Assembly: GCF_002575655.3 (NCBI RefSeq)
Contig: NC_053040.3
Coordinates: 154,567,148 to 154,631,147, forward strand
DNA length: 64,000 nucleotides
Reading direction: 5' to 3'
Source of the DNA: Aegilops tauschii subsp. strangulata
Lineage: Eukaryota > Streptophyta > Magnoliopsida > Poales > Poaceae
Shown: piece after piece, positions 34,032-45,737 of the stretch
How positions within the stretch are numbered: position 1 is the stretch's first letter
Layout: each line of letters opens with the position of its first letter
Translations under genes and position numbers: made by a program
Notes under the pieces: generated by a model
The model's input: only the letters and a program-made list of their open reading frames with translations
What the model was told of the DNA's origin: nothing
The model's database searches: none

Positions 34032-37000
34032 ATGCCTCCGAGACGCGACACCGGATTTGTTTTCCCACCGGAGATCACACAGTTGATTCAACAACAGAAT
34101 GCCCTGATGCAAGTGTTAGTACAGAACCAAGGCAACAACAACAACAACAACCCACCACCACCACCTGTTGATCACCTAGCCCGTTTCTTGAGACTAAATC
34201 CGCCGGTGTTTTCTAGCAGCACCGAGCCGATTGTTGCAGATGATTGGCTCCGCAAAGTTGGAAGGGAGTTGACCACTGCAGGATGCACAGATGCGGAAAG
34301 AGTGCGTTTTGCCGCACATCAGCTTGATGGACCCGCAGCATCATGGTGGGAGAATTACACCGCCACACACCCTATTGACACTGTCACATGGGACCAGTTT
34401 CAGCAAGCTTTCCGTACAACCCATGTTTCAGCAGGAGCTATGGCTATGAAGAAGCGTGAGTTTTGCAACCTACGCCAAGGAGGACGCACCGTAGGCCAGT
34501 ATGTGGAGGATTTCAGTAAGTTAGCACGTTATGCACCAGATGACGTTGCCACAGATGCAGCCAAGCAGGAGAAGTTTTTGGAAGGACTGAATGATGAGCT
34601 GAGCATGCAGCTAATGGTAGCAACCTTCAGCAACTACCAGGAGTTGGTAGATAGAGCACTCATGATTGAAGGGAAGCAGCAGCAGATTGAAAACCGTAAG
34701 AGGAAGTATGGACAAGGGGAGTATAATTCTGGAGCCCAGCAGAAGCCATGTTTTACCCCGAAATCGGGAGGATAGTTTCAGCATACCCATGGAGGAGGTA
34801 GTTCGCACAACCCTAATGGCCCCAAAAATGGTAATGGGAATGGAGGAAGCAACGGGCAGAACCGTAATAACCCATCTACCCCAGCCAAGACTGGACATTA
34901 TGCAACTGACTGTCCTGAAGCCCAGAATGGAAATGTCAATGGAAGATCTGGGAAGAAGCCGAACCCTTTCAACAAAGGACCTGTGAACCATGTTAGCGTG
35001 GAAGAGGTTGAAGCACAGCCTGATGCAGTAATAGGTAAGTTTTGGTTAAGTCATTTACTGCACTCGTTCTTTTTGATACTGGTGCATCGCATTCATACAT
35101 ATCAAAGGGATTTGTGGATAAGTATAAACTGCCAACCCGAGCCCTTAGGTCACCCATGTTAGTAACCTCGCCAGGAGCAGAGTATATGGCTAGTTTATGG
35201 TGTGATCGGTTACCATTAAGGATTGGTAACTATGTTTTTCCCTCAGACCTAATAATATTGGAATCGCAAGGATTGGATGTGATATTAGGCATGGATTGGT
35301 TATCAAAGTATGGAGGGAACATCGATTGTGCCAGTAAGTCGATTTTGCTTACCACCCCAGAAGGAAGAAGGATTAAGTATGTATCCCGGCATGTGCCGAA
35401 GAGGACTCAAGTGAATTCCTTATCAGGAGTTGTACAGGAGGAAGTACCAGTGGTGAAATATTACCCGGATGTATTTCCAGAAGAGTTGCCAGGCATGCCA
35501 CCGGATAGAGACATTGAGTTTCTGATTGAACTTTTGCCAGGCACAGGACCGATATCTAAGAGACCGTACAGGATGCCCGCAAAAGATTTGGAGGAAATTA
35601 AGAAGCAGATTAAGGAGTTACTGGATAAAGGCTATATTCGCCCAAGTTCGTCACCTTGGGGATCGCCTGTACTTCTAGTGGAGAAGAAGGATGGATCGTT
35701 AAGGATGGTCGTTGATTACCGTGGATTGAATGAAGTAACCATCAAAAACAAGTACCCACTGCCGATGATCAATGATCTGTTTGACCGATTACAAGGAGCT
35801 AAGGTATTTTCCAAGATCGATCTACGATCAGGATACCATCAGTTAAAGATTCGAGAGTAGGATATACCTAAGACGGCTTTTACCACCAGGTATGGGCTAT
35901 ACGAGTATACCATTATGTCATTTGGTCTGACTAACGCACCTGCCTATTTCATGAACCTGATGAACAAAGTGTTTATGGAGTTTTTGGATAAGTTCGTCGT
36001 GGTGTTCATTGACGATATTTTAGTCTACTCCAAAAATGAAGAAGAGCATAAGGAGCATTTGCGTTTGGTACTTGAGAAGCTCAGAGAACACCAGTTATAC
36101 GCCAAGTTCAGCAAATGTGAATTTTGGCTGAAGGAAGTTGAATTCCTCGGACATGTTATATCCGGAGAAGGAATAGCAGTAGACCCCGCCAAAGTTGACA
36201 CAGTAACAAGTTGGGAATCACCCACGTCAGTTGGAGAGATCCGGAGTTTCCTTGGACTCGCAGGATACTACCGGAGATTCATTGAGAATTTCTCAAGGAT
36301 TGCAAAACCCATGACTGAGCTATTGACGAAGGACACCAAATTCAATTGGACTGAGGAATGTGAAACTAGTTTCCAAGAGTTGAAGAAACGATTGGTTACA
36401 TCACCAGTGTTGATTCTGCCAGATCAACGCAAGGATTATGAAGTTTATTGCGACGCTTCTCGTCGAGGACTTGGAGCAGTGCTTATGCAGGAAGGAAGAG
36501 TTGTGTCATATGCTTCACGACAACTTAAACCCCATGAGAAGAATTATGCCACGCATGATTTGGAATTAGCAGCCGTAGTGCATGCGTTGAAGACATGGAG
36601 ACATTTTCTCATCGGAAACCATTGTGAGGTGTACACGGATCACAAGAGTTTGAAGTACATTTTCACGCAGAAGGAGTTAAATCTCAGGCAGAGGAGATGG
36701 TTGGAGCTTATTAAGGACTATGATATGAGATTGCATTATCACCCAGGGAAGGCTAACGTAGTAGCTGATGCGTTGAGCCGCAAGAGCCATGTCAACACAC
36801 TCATGACAGGAGAGCTACCCCAGGAGTTAGCCGAGGATCTTCGCGAGCTATGTTTGGAGATAGTTCCAAGAGGCTATTTAGAAACATTGGAGATTCAGTC
36901 TACCCTGATGGAAAAGATCAGAGAAGCTCAGAAGACAGACAAGGAAATTAACGAGATAAAGGAAAAGATGAGCAAAGGAAAAGCCAAGGGATTTCGTGAG

Positions 37001-38380
37001 GATGAGCACGATACCTTATGGTTTGAGGACCGCGTTTACGTGCCCAATGATCCGGAGATCAGGAAATTGATCTTGCAAGAGGCCCATGATTCACCGTACT
37101 CGATTCACCCAAGAAATACCAAGATGTATTTGGATTTGACGGATACTTTCTGGTGGACCGGACTAAAGAAGGATATTGCGGAGTATGTAGCAGTTTGTGA
37201 TGTATGTCAGAGAGTGAAGGCAGAACATCAGAAGCCAGCAGGATTGCTACAACCATTGCCGATACCCGAATGGAAGTGGGATAAACTAGGCATGGATTTT
37301 ATCACGGGATTACCCAGGACTCGATCAGGCTATGACTCAATATGGGTTGTAGTCGACCGTTTGACGAAAGTAGCTCATTTTATCCCAGTGAAGACCACTT
37401 ACACCAGTGCTAAGTTGGCAAAGATATACATGACCAGAATCGTATGTTTGCATGGAGTTCCGAGGACCATTGTATCAGATAGAGGAACCCAGTTTACCTC
37501 GAAGTTTTGGAATAAGTTACATGAAACCTTGGGAACCAGGCTAGAATTCAGTACAGCCTTTCACCCACAGACAGATGGACAGACCGAGAGAGTCAATCAG
37601 ATTTTGGAAGACATGTTGAGAGCTTGTGCGCTAGATTATGGATCTAGTTGGGACGAAAATTTGCCATATGCAGAGTTTTCTTACAACAACAGTTATCAAA
37701 CCAGTTTGAAGATGGTCCCTTTCGAAGCTTTGTACGGAAGGAGGTGTAGAACACCATTGTTATGGGACAAAGTTGGGGACCGTCAGTTGTTTGGACCAGA
37801 TTTGATTAAAGAGTCTGAACAGAAAATGAGGTTGATTCGCGATAGGCTCAAGGTAGCCCAGTCCAGGCAGAAGAGTTATGCGGATTCTAAACGTAAGGAG
37901 ACAGTTCACGAAGTCGGAGACAGAGTTTATCTTCGAGTATCACCTCTTCGAGGAGTGAAGCGCTTTGGAGTTAAGGGAAAGTTAGCGCCTCATTTTGTAG
38001 GACCATACAGAGTTTTGGAACGTATGGGAGAAGTTGCCTACAAGCTGGAATTGCCTGAAGGATTGTCAGGAGTTCATGATGTATTTCATGTTTCCCAGTT
38101 GAAGAAGTGCCACGCAGAGATGGCTGAGATACCACTGAGAGATACAGTGCCACTGGAAGCGATTCAGCTGGAAAGTGATTTGACCTATGAGGAGAAACCA
38201 GTTAAGATTCTTGAGTATGCCAGCCGAGTCACCCGCAGTAAGGTTATCAAGTTTTGCAAAGTCCAGTGGAGTCACCATACTGAAGATGAAGCCACCTGGG
38301 AGCGAGAGGAAGATCTACGGAAGGACCACTCTCACCTATTTTCTAGCCAACCCGAATCTCGAGGGCGAGATTCATCTTAA
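34032..38380 (+). pseudogene. Gag-Pol of copy B, broken at four places
   Basis: Homologous throughout to the polyprotein of copy A. Breaks: TAG at 34773-34775 after the Gag region; a 39-base in-frame deletion near 34889 that removes the first two Cys of the zinc knuckle, leaving only TGHYATDC; a one-base loss in a T run near 35040, shifting frame ahead of the protease; and TAG at 35858-35860 in the RT. The 3' part (35915-38380) is a single open frame with FIDD, an intact YCDAS in RNase H, the integrase residues and a chromodomain-like C-terminus. It ends at the same place relative to the 3' LTR as copy A. It cannot make a full polyprotein. Confidence 0.92.
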
Positions 38381-38389
38381 AGGGGTAGG
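38379..38389 (+). promoter_or_regulatory. Polypurine tract of copy B
   Basis: AAAGGGGTAGG, overlapping the end of the gag-pol stop codon; shorter in G than in copies A and C. Confidence 0.8.
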
Positions 38390-38391
38390 TT

Positions 38392-41188
38392 TGTAACATC
38401 CCAAATTTTCAATTTGGAATGTTATACATTAGATCATCATTGCATAGCATATTTTATTGCATTTTGGCAAATCCTCGATAAATCCTAAGCAACTCAAGGA
38501 CCCTCGGAGAGAGTTGGGGATTTTCCCGGTTTTTCATATTTGATTTTTATCAAATAAAAAAACGAGGATTTTTGGTTTTAATTATTTTTCTCTCCGAAAA
38601 AATATTTCATATTAAAATAAATGAGAGGAGAAAATATGACTTCTCCACAATAATTGAAATATTGGAGGAAAAATATTAAAATCAAATATTTGATTTTATT
38701 CGGATTTTATTTGCGATTTTAATTGCATTAAAAAAATTTGCACGTTTTCAAAACTGCATTTTTTGGCCAAGAAAATGTTCATTTTGTTCTAATTATTTTA
38801 ATTAGACGGGAAACATTTGTTTTAGCATTTTTGGATTTTTATTTATTTTTCGGTGAATTTTTTTTAGATTCGGCGAATTAAAAAAAAAATGCCAAGCGCG
38901 CCGACTGGGCCGAAGCCCAGCCGACGGCCCAGCCTGCCCCGCGCCCGTCTCCATCCCGAGCACGGCTCCCGCGCCGCCGCCGAGTCCGGCTCGAGCACGC
39001 CGCCCGCCGCCGCCTTGCCCCCTCCTCCACGCCACCCCTCCCCCTCCTATAAGTACCCCCTGCCCCGCCACCTCTCGTCACCCCGCCGCCCCAACCCGCA
39101 CCCGCCGCCGCCGCCAGGAGCGCCCGCACCGCCGCCGAAGACGCCGCCGCCCCGGAGCCCGTGCGCCACCGCCCGCCGCCTCCCGTCGTCGCCCCGTCGC
39201 CGCCCGAGCCCCGCCGCCCTCGCCGCCCCTCGCTCGACCCGCCAGAAGCCCCGCCGGCGCTACTCGCCGAGGTAGCCGAACGCCGTCGCCGTGCCCGGTT
39301 TCTAAAAAAAAACGCCCCGGTTTTTTTCTAAACCCTAGTTTTTTTATATATAGATCGGTTTATTTTTCGGTTTTATTACTTAGTGAACGTTCACCGATTC
39401 ATTCGTTTTAATGAACGTGTTCATCGGTTTGACGCTGTTAACGAACGTTCGTTCGTTTAACCGTTCGTCAGTTTTCTTTTTCGTCGGATTTTCCGCGATT
39501 ATTCCAGATCGCGATTTCTGATCAGATTTTCATTCTGGTTTAACTTTTCGCTCGTTTATCGGAATCAGGCGATTCAAGCGCCTAGAGTTTCATCTCGAAA
39601 TTCTCTTTCCGTTTAACCTACTCAAACAAGTTTTTGCTACTGTAAAATTTGACTTAGATCCAGATTAGTAAACGAAGCTTGTTTCTTTCGCCGTTTGACT
39701 TTCGTTGCTTCGTTTGAGTTGAATCTTTTTGCAAACCGGAGTTCTTAAGTTGAACTTTCTGGTTAGATCTTTATTTGAGTTTTACTTGTGCATTAGATGA
39801 GTACTTATTGTTTGCTTGTTTGTTTGCGATAGAGTATCCGGAGTGCGCCGCTTGCTACTTCGAATCTCTAGGTTTCACGGATCATCAGCAAGGCAAGTAA
39901 CACTTTGATCATACTTTTCACTACCCAGTTTTATTGCATTAGATCAATCCTCAAACATTGCATGGTTAGGATCTAATTAAATTGTGGGTATTGGGAAGTA
40001 GTTGAGGTAGTACCTATTACCTGTTTTATTATCAAACCCTTGGGAGTTATTTCTACGTTTGCTTATATTGCTATGCTATGCTAGTAGACGTGGATTGGTT
40101 TTGAGTGTATCCATGACAGATGTGAGATTGTTAATATATGGTTAAACTTAAGGTGGCAACTAAAACTCACATCTGGGTGGATCGAGGCACCTGGAGAACC
40201 CAGTGCTGCCTGTATTTTTGGATATCCCGGAGTACCCGTGCGATCATCCTATGGACCGCCACCCAGGCTCAAAGGGATCATGAGATTATTCATGCTAGAA
40301 ACTTTCGTGTGCAGCCACAAGCTATTATGGGCTCTAGCATAGTTGATTAAGTTGTGTGAGCTCTTGAAGAGGTAGACTAGCAGATGTAAGGGATGTAGGT
40401 GGTACTGTCTACCCGGAGTAGAGAGTTAACGCTTCTGAAAGACTGTGTCTCGGTCATCCGTCTCTCAAACATCATGTAGTGCGAGAATCAAGCGGAGGCG
40501 ATCGAGTCTTGTGGGGAAAAGTGCACAAACCTCTGCAGAGTGTACAAACTAATCATGATTAGCCGTGTCCCCGGTTATGGACAATTTGAGTATCTAGTAC
40601 CTGGATTATCATGTGAATCTCATCATGTTACTTTAATTAATATTGTTGGGTTAATGATGATACTTAATTGGGATTGAGTTGGAGGTACCTTCTCAATGTT
40701 TAACAACCACCATGATAGTTAAATAAAATTTATTCCTTTGAAGTAGGGAAAATTGGCTTTTCGCAAAACTATAACCATAGAGCTTTCTACGAGCCACATA
40801 TGCATGTAGTATATTATTATTCTGTTCATTACTCTCTATGTGTTGCATTGCCAGCATATTCCATGTGCTGACCCGTTTTCGGGCTGCAACGTTTCATGTT
40901 GCAGACTTTTCAGACGACGAGTAAGGTGCCTTAGGTCGTGGTCTTATACTCAGTGATGCCGTTGGAGTTGATGGACTTACTTATCTTCCAAGCCTTCCGC
41001 TGTTATCGTATTAGATGGCCTTAAGCCATATTTATCATACTTATTCTCTCTTGAGATATTCGTTGTAATAAGTGTGTGATTGCTACTCTGTTATAAATCC
41101 TCCATTTGTACTGTGCGTGTCAGCATTACTGATCCAGGGATGACACTGGTATACAGCAGCACAGACTGTTTGAGGTTTGGTCGCTACA
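38392..41188 (+). repeat. Copy B 3' LTR
   Basis: 2,797 bases matching 30209-32991 closely, ending GGTCGCTACA and followed by GAAAC. TATA-like box at 39047-39055. Confidence 0.93.
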
Positions 41189-41200
41189 GAAACCCTAGAC

Positions 41201-42186
41201 ATGGGGTTCTTCAGTGGCAGTGGCTTCGGCAAGAGCAAGGGGAAGTTCACGCCGGCGCTTCCTCCTCCCGTGCTCCTCCATCGTTGTCGGCGCCTACCCA
41301 CCCCGCGCGGCAACGTCTGCACATCCCGGTGCACCAAGCGCGGTGGCATTGGGAGTTCTAGCAGCTGCCGCCGTACCCCGACGTTACACTACCGCACCAC
41401 TGGCATCTCGATCCGCAGCGGATCCCGGTGCCGGCGGTGTCGCGGTCACAGCGGGCGCACGCCGAGGAGGTGCGCAGGCGCCGGGAGCAGCTCATGGCAG
41501 AGCAACGACACATGCCCGAGTACGCGGCCGACTCTCCCCCTTGGGAGGTCTGGTTTGCCCTCGAACACGAGGAGCAATGGCGGCTCGGCGTGCACCACCA
41601 CCACGTCAACCCTCGCCTCCCCTAGTTGTCAAGCCGGAGGAGGAGGAGGACGAAGTTGCCTACAAGGCGGCGCTGGTGGCGGCCTTGGCGAACTCCATCG
41701 AGGAGGAGCAGATGAAGGCGGAAGCGCAGGAGGCGGACTACCACGTGAGGCTGGCGGAGGCCATGGCCCTCTCCGCTGCCGGCGACCGCGTGGTGCCGCC
41801 GTCGCCGCCGCCGTTCACCCCCTCCCTCGACGCCCGCGCTCGAGCCGGCTGAGCGGTACGTCTGGACCGGCCAACTGCGGGAGTGGGTCAGCCCCCTCCC
41901 CGTTTGGCTCGGCACGACGCCGGCGCAGGAGGCCATGTACCTAGTGCAATGGAGGCAGCGCAGGCTGGCGGAGGAGCGCGCCGACGGCGAGCAGTGCATG
42001 CAGAGGGAGAGGGAGGAGGAGGAGCGCGCGCGCGTCGCCGCATTGCCGCCGCCGTAGTAGATGCCGGAGGAGGCAGCCCTGGCGGCCTATCAAGCCGCCT
42101 TCGGCTGGGCTGGGCCGCCTCCCGTCTTCATCGACCTCACCGGTGGCGATGACGACAACAAGGGCAAGGGCAAGGCGGACATCTAG
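41201..42186 (+). pseudogene. ORF of the DNA transposon: acidic protein of unknown function
   Basis: Starts at the ATG at 41201 (MGFFSGSGFGKSKGK), 12 bases after the copy B insertion. The coding sense is spread over different frames: the start in one frame, then HAEEVRRRREQL and EYAADSPPWEVWFALEHEEQW near 41460-41585, then PEEEEDEVAYKAALVAALANS near 41630-41700, then TPAQEAMYLVQWRQRRLAEE near 41920-41970, with TAG TAG near 42055 and the end at 42184-42186. Charged helical stretches dominate. The C-terminus reads VFIDLTGGDDDNKGKGKAD, with a strong SUMO-interaction-like core. I recall similar multi-copy proteins of unknown function from Triticeae genomes, but I cannot name a family. No transposase motif is visible. 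Confidence 0.6.
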
Positions 42187-42490
42187 GGCAACATACGGGC
42201 ACGGACTTTTTCTATGTTTTAATTAATGTTTAATTATGTTTAAGTGGACTTTGGCCGACGGTTGATCGACCACTTATGTTTAATTAAATTTCTATTATAT
42301 TTAGCTGTGTCACGTGTTTATCATTTGTATTATTTTTGGATGCTGGTAAATTTGGGTCAGTTTTCTGTTGAACGCACCAGCCGATCTATATGAAAAAATG
42401 GACGCCTCCGTTCGTCTGGCCGACCCTAAACAGACAAAAAGCAGACAAATCATGCGTCTCATTTAGATCGACCTATTGAAGTTGCTCTTG

Positions 42491-42914
42491 CACGAGCTGG
42501 ACACACGCGCGCGCACAAGAGTACGCACAGAGACGCAGGCATCACCCCACAGTGCGTGCGCTCGCCCACACATGCGTACTGCACAGTACAATATCACAGT
42601 ATCCTGAGGAGCTATTACTGCACTGCACAGTGCAATAGCTGATCGGTAGCCACTGAATCGGTTGGCCTGGAGGCCGAGAGAGATCAAGCGACTCTTCGTC
42701 CGCTCATTCCTGGAACCTATGTCGATAAGGCGCCTCAAGGCTGAGGGCGAAATCCGTCGTTTGGTCTGTTATAAGGCCACTCTCGATACAGAGAGTATCT
42801 ATTGTCGCTGTTCAATATTATACGCCTGGTGGCCTGGGACCCTGGACGGAGATAGCTACTGCCTTGCTTAGATAAGCTCGCCGCCCGCTGGCTGACATCT
42901 TTGCCCCTGCACAA
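42491..42914. other. Intergenic, nothing recognised
   Basis: About 420 bases between the DNA transposon and the MITE, with only short open frames and no domain or repeat that I recognise. Confidence 0.5.
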
Positions 42915-42917
42915 TTA

Positions 42918-43202
42918 GAGCAAATACAACAGAGCTGAGTCAGTTGGCTATAAAAAATAAACTAGTATATTTTTGCTTAGTTGAAGGAAAGAAAAAAGGA
43001 AAGAGAAGGTAAGCAGGTTCTTGATGAAGAGCTAGCTCTAGCACGTGCTCCGAGGCACTTTGTGAGAATGAAAGATGAGCCATATAATAAAAAAGTAGTA
43101 CACTCTTCTAATCAACTATTGTACATATTGACTATAAGATGGGCTATAGATGACATGGCAATGGCTTATAGCCAGCAGTTGGCTATACTATTAACCATGC
43201 TC
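42918..43202. mobile_element. Tourist-like MITE (PIF/Harbinger type)
   Basis: 285 bases flanked by exact TTA duplications (42915-42917 and 43203-43205). The ends GAGCAAATAC... and the reverse complement GAGCATGGTT... are imperfect inverted repeats, and GTTGGCTATA-type sequence appears near both ends in opposite orientation. No coding capacity, so it depends on a transposase in trans. Confidence 0.75.
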
Positions 43203-43298
43203 TTAAGCTCACGCATGCGATAGTGCATCTTTACGACACAAGAATTCGGAAAACCCAAGGGAGAAAACATGATAGTTTTATCGAAAACCCAATTCAGT

Positions 43299-43674
43299 GC
43301 TCATGCTCATCTGCACCTGGTCAGAAAACAAATCAAAATAAATACTAAAAATTTCAAAAAAATCCTTTTTTTTTCTGCGTGATAGAAAATTGTATGCGTG
43401 AGGTTCGCTTCAAATTTCAACTTATTTGAACATCTGAGCAGCTCTCAGCAAAAAAATAAATCGGGTCAAAACAATGTGTGAACTGTAAACTTTTTACAGA
43501 TCCTGAATTTGTCTTTTTTGCTGAGAGTTGCTCAGATGTCAAAATGAGTCGAAACTTGGAGCGCACCTCACGCATAAACTTATCTACCACATATTTTTTT
43601 TTGGAGTTTTTGGAATTTTTTTAGTATTTGTTTTGATTTTTTTCGTCGGAGGGGGTGCAGATGAGCTCGGGAGC
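43299..43674. repeat. Long foldback (inverted-repeat) element
   Basis: About 376 bases that fold almost completely on themselves. The left arm begins GCTCATGCTCATCTGCACC and the right arm ends GGTGCAGATGAGCTCGGGAG; inner pairs include ACAAATCAAAATAAATACT against AGTATTTGTTTTGATTT, and CATCTGAGCAGCTCTCAGC against GCTGAGAGTTGCTCAGATG. No gene. Probably a non-autonomous DNA transposon of foldback type; a transcript would form a long hairpin. Confidence 0.8.
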
Positions 43675-43793
43675 AGAAACGCCACACTCTTAGTATTATG
43701 CTATTTTTTTAAAATAATACACTTTTTTTTAATAATTTAGGGGAATATTATGCCTTTTTTTATTTTTATTTTAAATAATACACCATTGGTCCA

Positions 43794-43889
43794 GGGGAAG
43801 CCGACAAGGCTCTCGGCTGCAGTCCGCCTTGGCGCGGCCGAATGGGGTCCTGTCGGCCCAGGGGAAGCCGACGGGGCTCTCGGCTGCAG
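43794..43889. repeat. Imperfect direct duplication rich in CGGCTGCAG
   Basis: CCAGGGGAAGCCGAC occurs at about 43793 and again at about 43858, each followed by GGCTCTCGGCTGCAG; unit about 65 bases. Non-coding; possibly the end of an unrecognised transposon. Confidence 0.6.
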
Positions 43890-44250
43890 GGTAAAGCTCC
43901 TGTCGGCTTTAGTGTGGCTGATTAGGACTAATTGGTTCTGCCTAAGCCGATAAGCTGCAATCGGCTATGCCGAGCTCGAATGCCCACCATATTTTGCCTT
44001 GTTGTGTGCAAAAATATCACCTGGCTAATCTAATTGAAAGAAATAGTCACCTCTAGACTAGAATGACAAAAAAGACCCCCTGGGTTCCCGCGTGGCACCT
44101 GCCGCTACTGGACCAGGCGGCAGCATTATTTCCCGCTCATTTCTCCCGCCAAAGTTTCCCGCTTCTGAGGTCCCGCGTACATCTTGTGCCGCCGTTTCCC
44201 GCTTATATCTCCCGCCATAGTGTCCCGCTTTCGAGTTCCTGCCTATATCT
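43890..44250. other. Intergenic, with scattered TCCCGC motifs
   Basis: No gene. Between 44130 and 44240 the short motif TCCCGC recurs about half a dozen times at irregular spacing. It ends at the start of an Angela-type LTR. Confidence 0.45.
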
Positions 44251-45737
44251 TGTTGGAAATATGCCCTAGAGGCAATAATAAAGTGGTTATTATTATACTT
44301 CCTTATGAATGATAAAGGTTTATTTTTCATGCTAGAATTGTATTGACCGGAAACTTAAATACATGTGTGGATACATAAACAAATACCGTGTCCCTAGTGA
44401 GCCTCTACTAGACTAGCTCGTTGATTAAAGATGGTTAAGGTTTCCTACATAGACATGAGTTGTCATTTGATAACGGGATCACATCATTAGGAGAATGATG
44501 TGATGGAGAAGACTCATCCGTTAGCTTAGCATATGATCGTTCAGTTTATCACTACTGCTTTCTTAATGTGAAATACATATTCCTTCGACCATGAGATCAT
44601 GCAACTCCCGGATACCGGAGGAATACCTTGTGTGCTATCAAACGTCACGATGTAACTGGGTGATCATAAAGATGCTCTACAGGTATCTCCAAAGGTGTCT
44701 ATTGAGTTGGCATGGATCGAGATTGAGATTTGTCACTCCATATGACGGAGAGGTATCTCTGGGCCCTCTCCGTAATACAACATCACAAGCAGCTTGCAAG
44801 CAAAGTGACTAAGGAGTTAGTTACGAGATGATGTATTACGAAACGAGTAAAGAGACTTGTCAGTAACGAGATTGAACTAGCTATGGAGATACCGATGATC
44901 GAATCTCGGGCAAGTAACATACCGACAGACAAAGGGAACTACGTATGTTGTCATAAAGGTTCGACCAATAAAGATCTTCGTAGAATATGTAGGAACCAAT
45001 ATGGGCATCTAGGTCCCGCTATTGGTTATTGACCGGAGAAGCGTCTCGGTCATGTCTACATCATTCTCGAACCCGTAGGGTCCGCACACTTAACGTTCGT
45101 TGATGATATATTATTATATGAGTTATGTGAAATAGTGTCTGAATGTTGTTGGTAGTCCCGGATGATATCACAGACATGATGAGGAGCTCCGGAATGGTCC
45201 GAAGGTAAAGATTGATATATATATGACAATACTATTTGGTCTCCGGAAAGGTTTCAGAATGCACCGGGTATTTATCGGATCACCGGACGGGGTTCCGGAA
45301 AGGCCACGGGGAGTTATTGTGCTTATTGGGCCATAGAGGGAAGCACAACGACCCACAAGGGGCTGGTGCACCCCACCTCTAGGCCCCCGGCCCTAGGGAA
45401 GGAAAGGGAGGAGGGCTAGCCCCTCCTGCTTTCCCCTCCACATGAGAGAAAGGAAAGGGGGGCGCCTCCCCTCCCGCCTTCTCCCTAGGCTCCAAAGAAG
45501 GAATTGGGGGGGGGGGGGCAGGGCAGTCCCTTGGGCTCGCCACCGGCCCCCTTGGGGGCGCCCTAGGCTGCCTCCCCTCCTCCCCACCTATATATATGAG
45601 AGGAGGGAGAGGGGCAACACACACCACAATCCCCAAGCCGTGTGCGGCGCCCTGTCTCCCTCTAGTTCTAGTTCCTCCTCCGTCCACGTCCGTTGTGCTT
45701 GGCGAAGCCCTGCGGATAGTTTCACCACCTCCGTCAC
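44251..45737 (+). mobile_element. Angela/BARE-1-type Copia LTR, plus orientation, interrupted
   Basis: Begins TGTTGGAAATATGCCC, the diagnostic start of this group, and parallels the reverse complement of the Copia LTRs at 6664-8452. It runs about 1.49 kb and is then cut by a Gypsy element at 45738; the bases GTCAC at 45733-45737 are probably the target copy. The rest of the LTR and any internal region lie beyond the window, so it could be a full element or a solo LTR. Confidence 0.8.

Larger units (their letters stand above)
30209..41188 (+). mobile_element. Chromovirus copy B, full length but inactive
   Basis: 10,980 bases with exact GAAAC duplications: 5' LTR, primer-binding site, broken accessory ORF, broken gag-pol, polypurine tract, 3' LTR. 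Same family as copy A but a different LTR subtype: its leader has extra sequence near 32000-32050 and a different U3/GC-rich segment. The two LTRs look more alike than those of copy A, suggesting a younger insertion. Confidence 0.93.
29818..42487 (+). mobile_element. DNA transposon with GAGCAACT inverted repeats, split by copy B
   Basis: The left end GAGCAACTCTAACCGG (29818) pairs with the reverse complement of the right end (GAGCAACTTCAATAGG, ending at 42487). The sub-terminal regions also resemble each other (for example CGTCCGTTTGG-like text left, CCGTTCGTCTGGCC right). Without chromovirus copy B it is about 1.7 kb. It carries one decayed ORF (41201-42186). The flanking triplets are CTA and TTG, so the target duplication is not confirmed and the superfamily (PIF/Harbinger-like by its GAGCA start) is a guess. 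Confidence 0.6.

Noticed and set aside
34666..34986. Alternative-frame ORFs over the Gag region of all copies
   Set aside because: They are out-of-frame shadows of the Gag coding sequence and repeat wherever Gag repeats.
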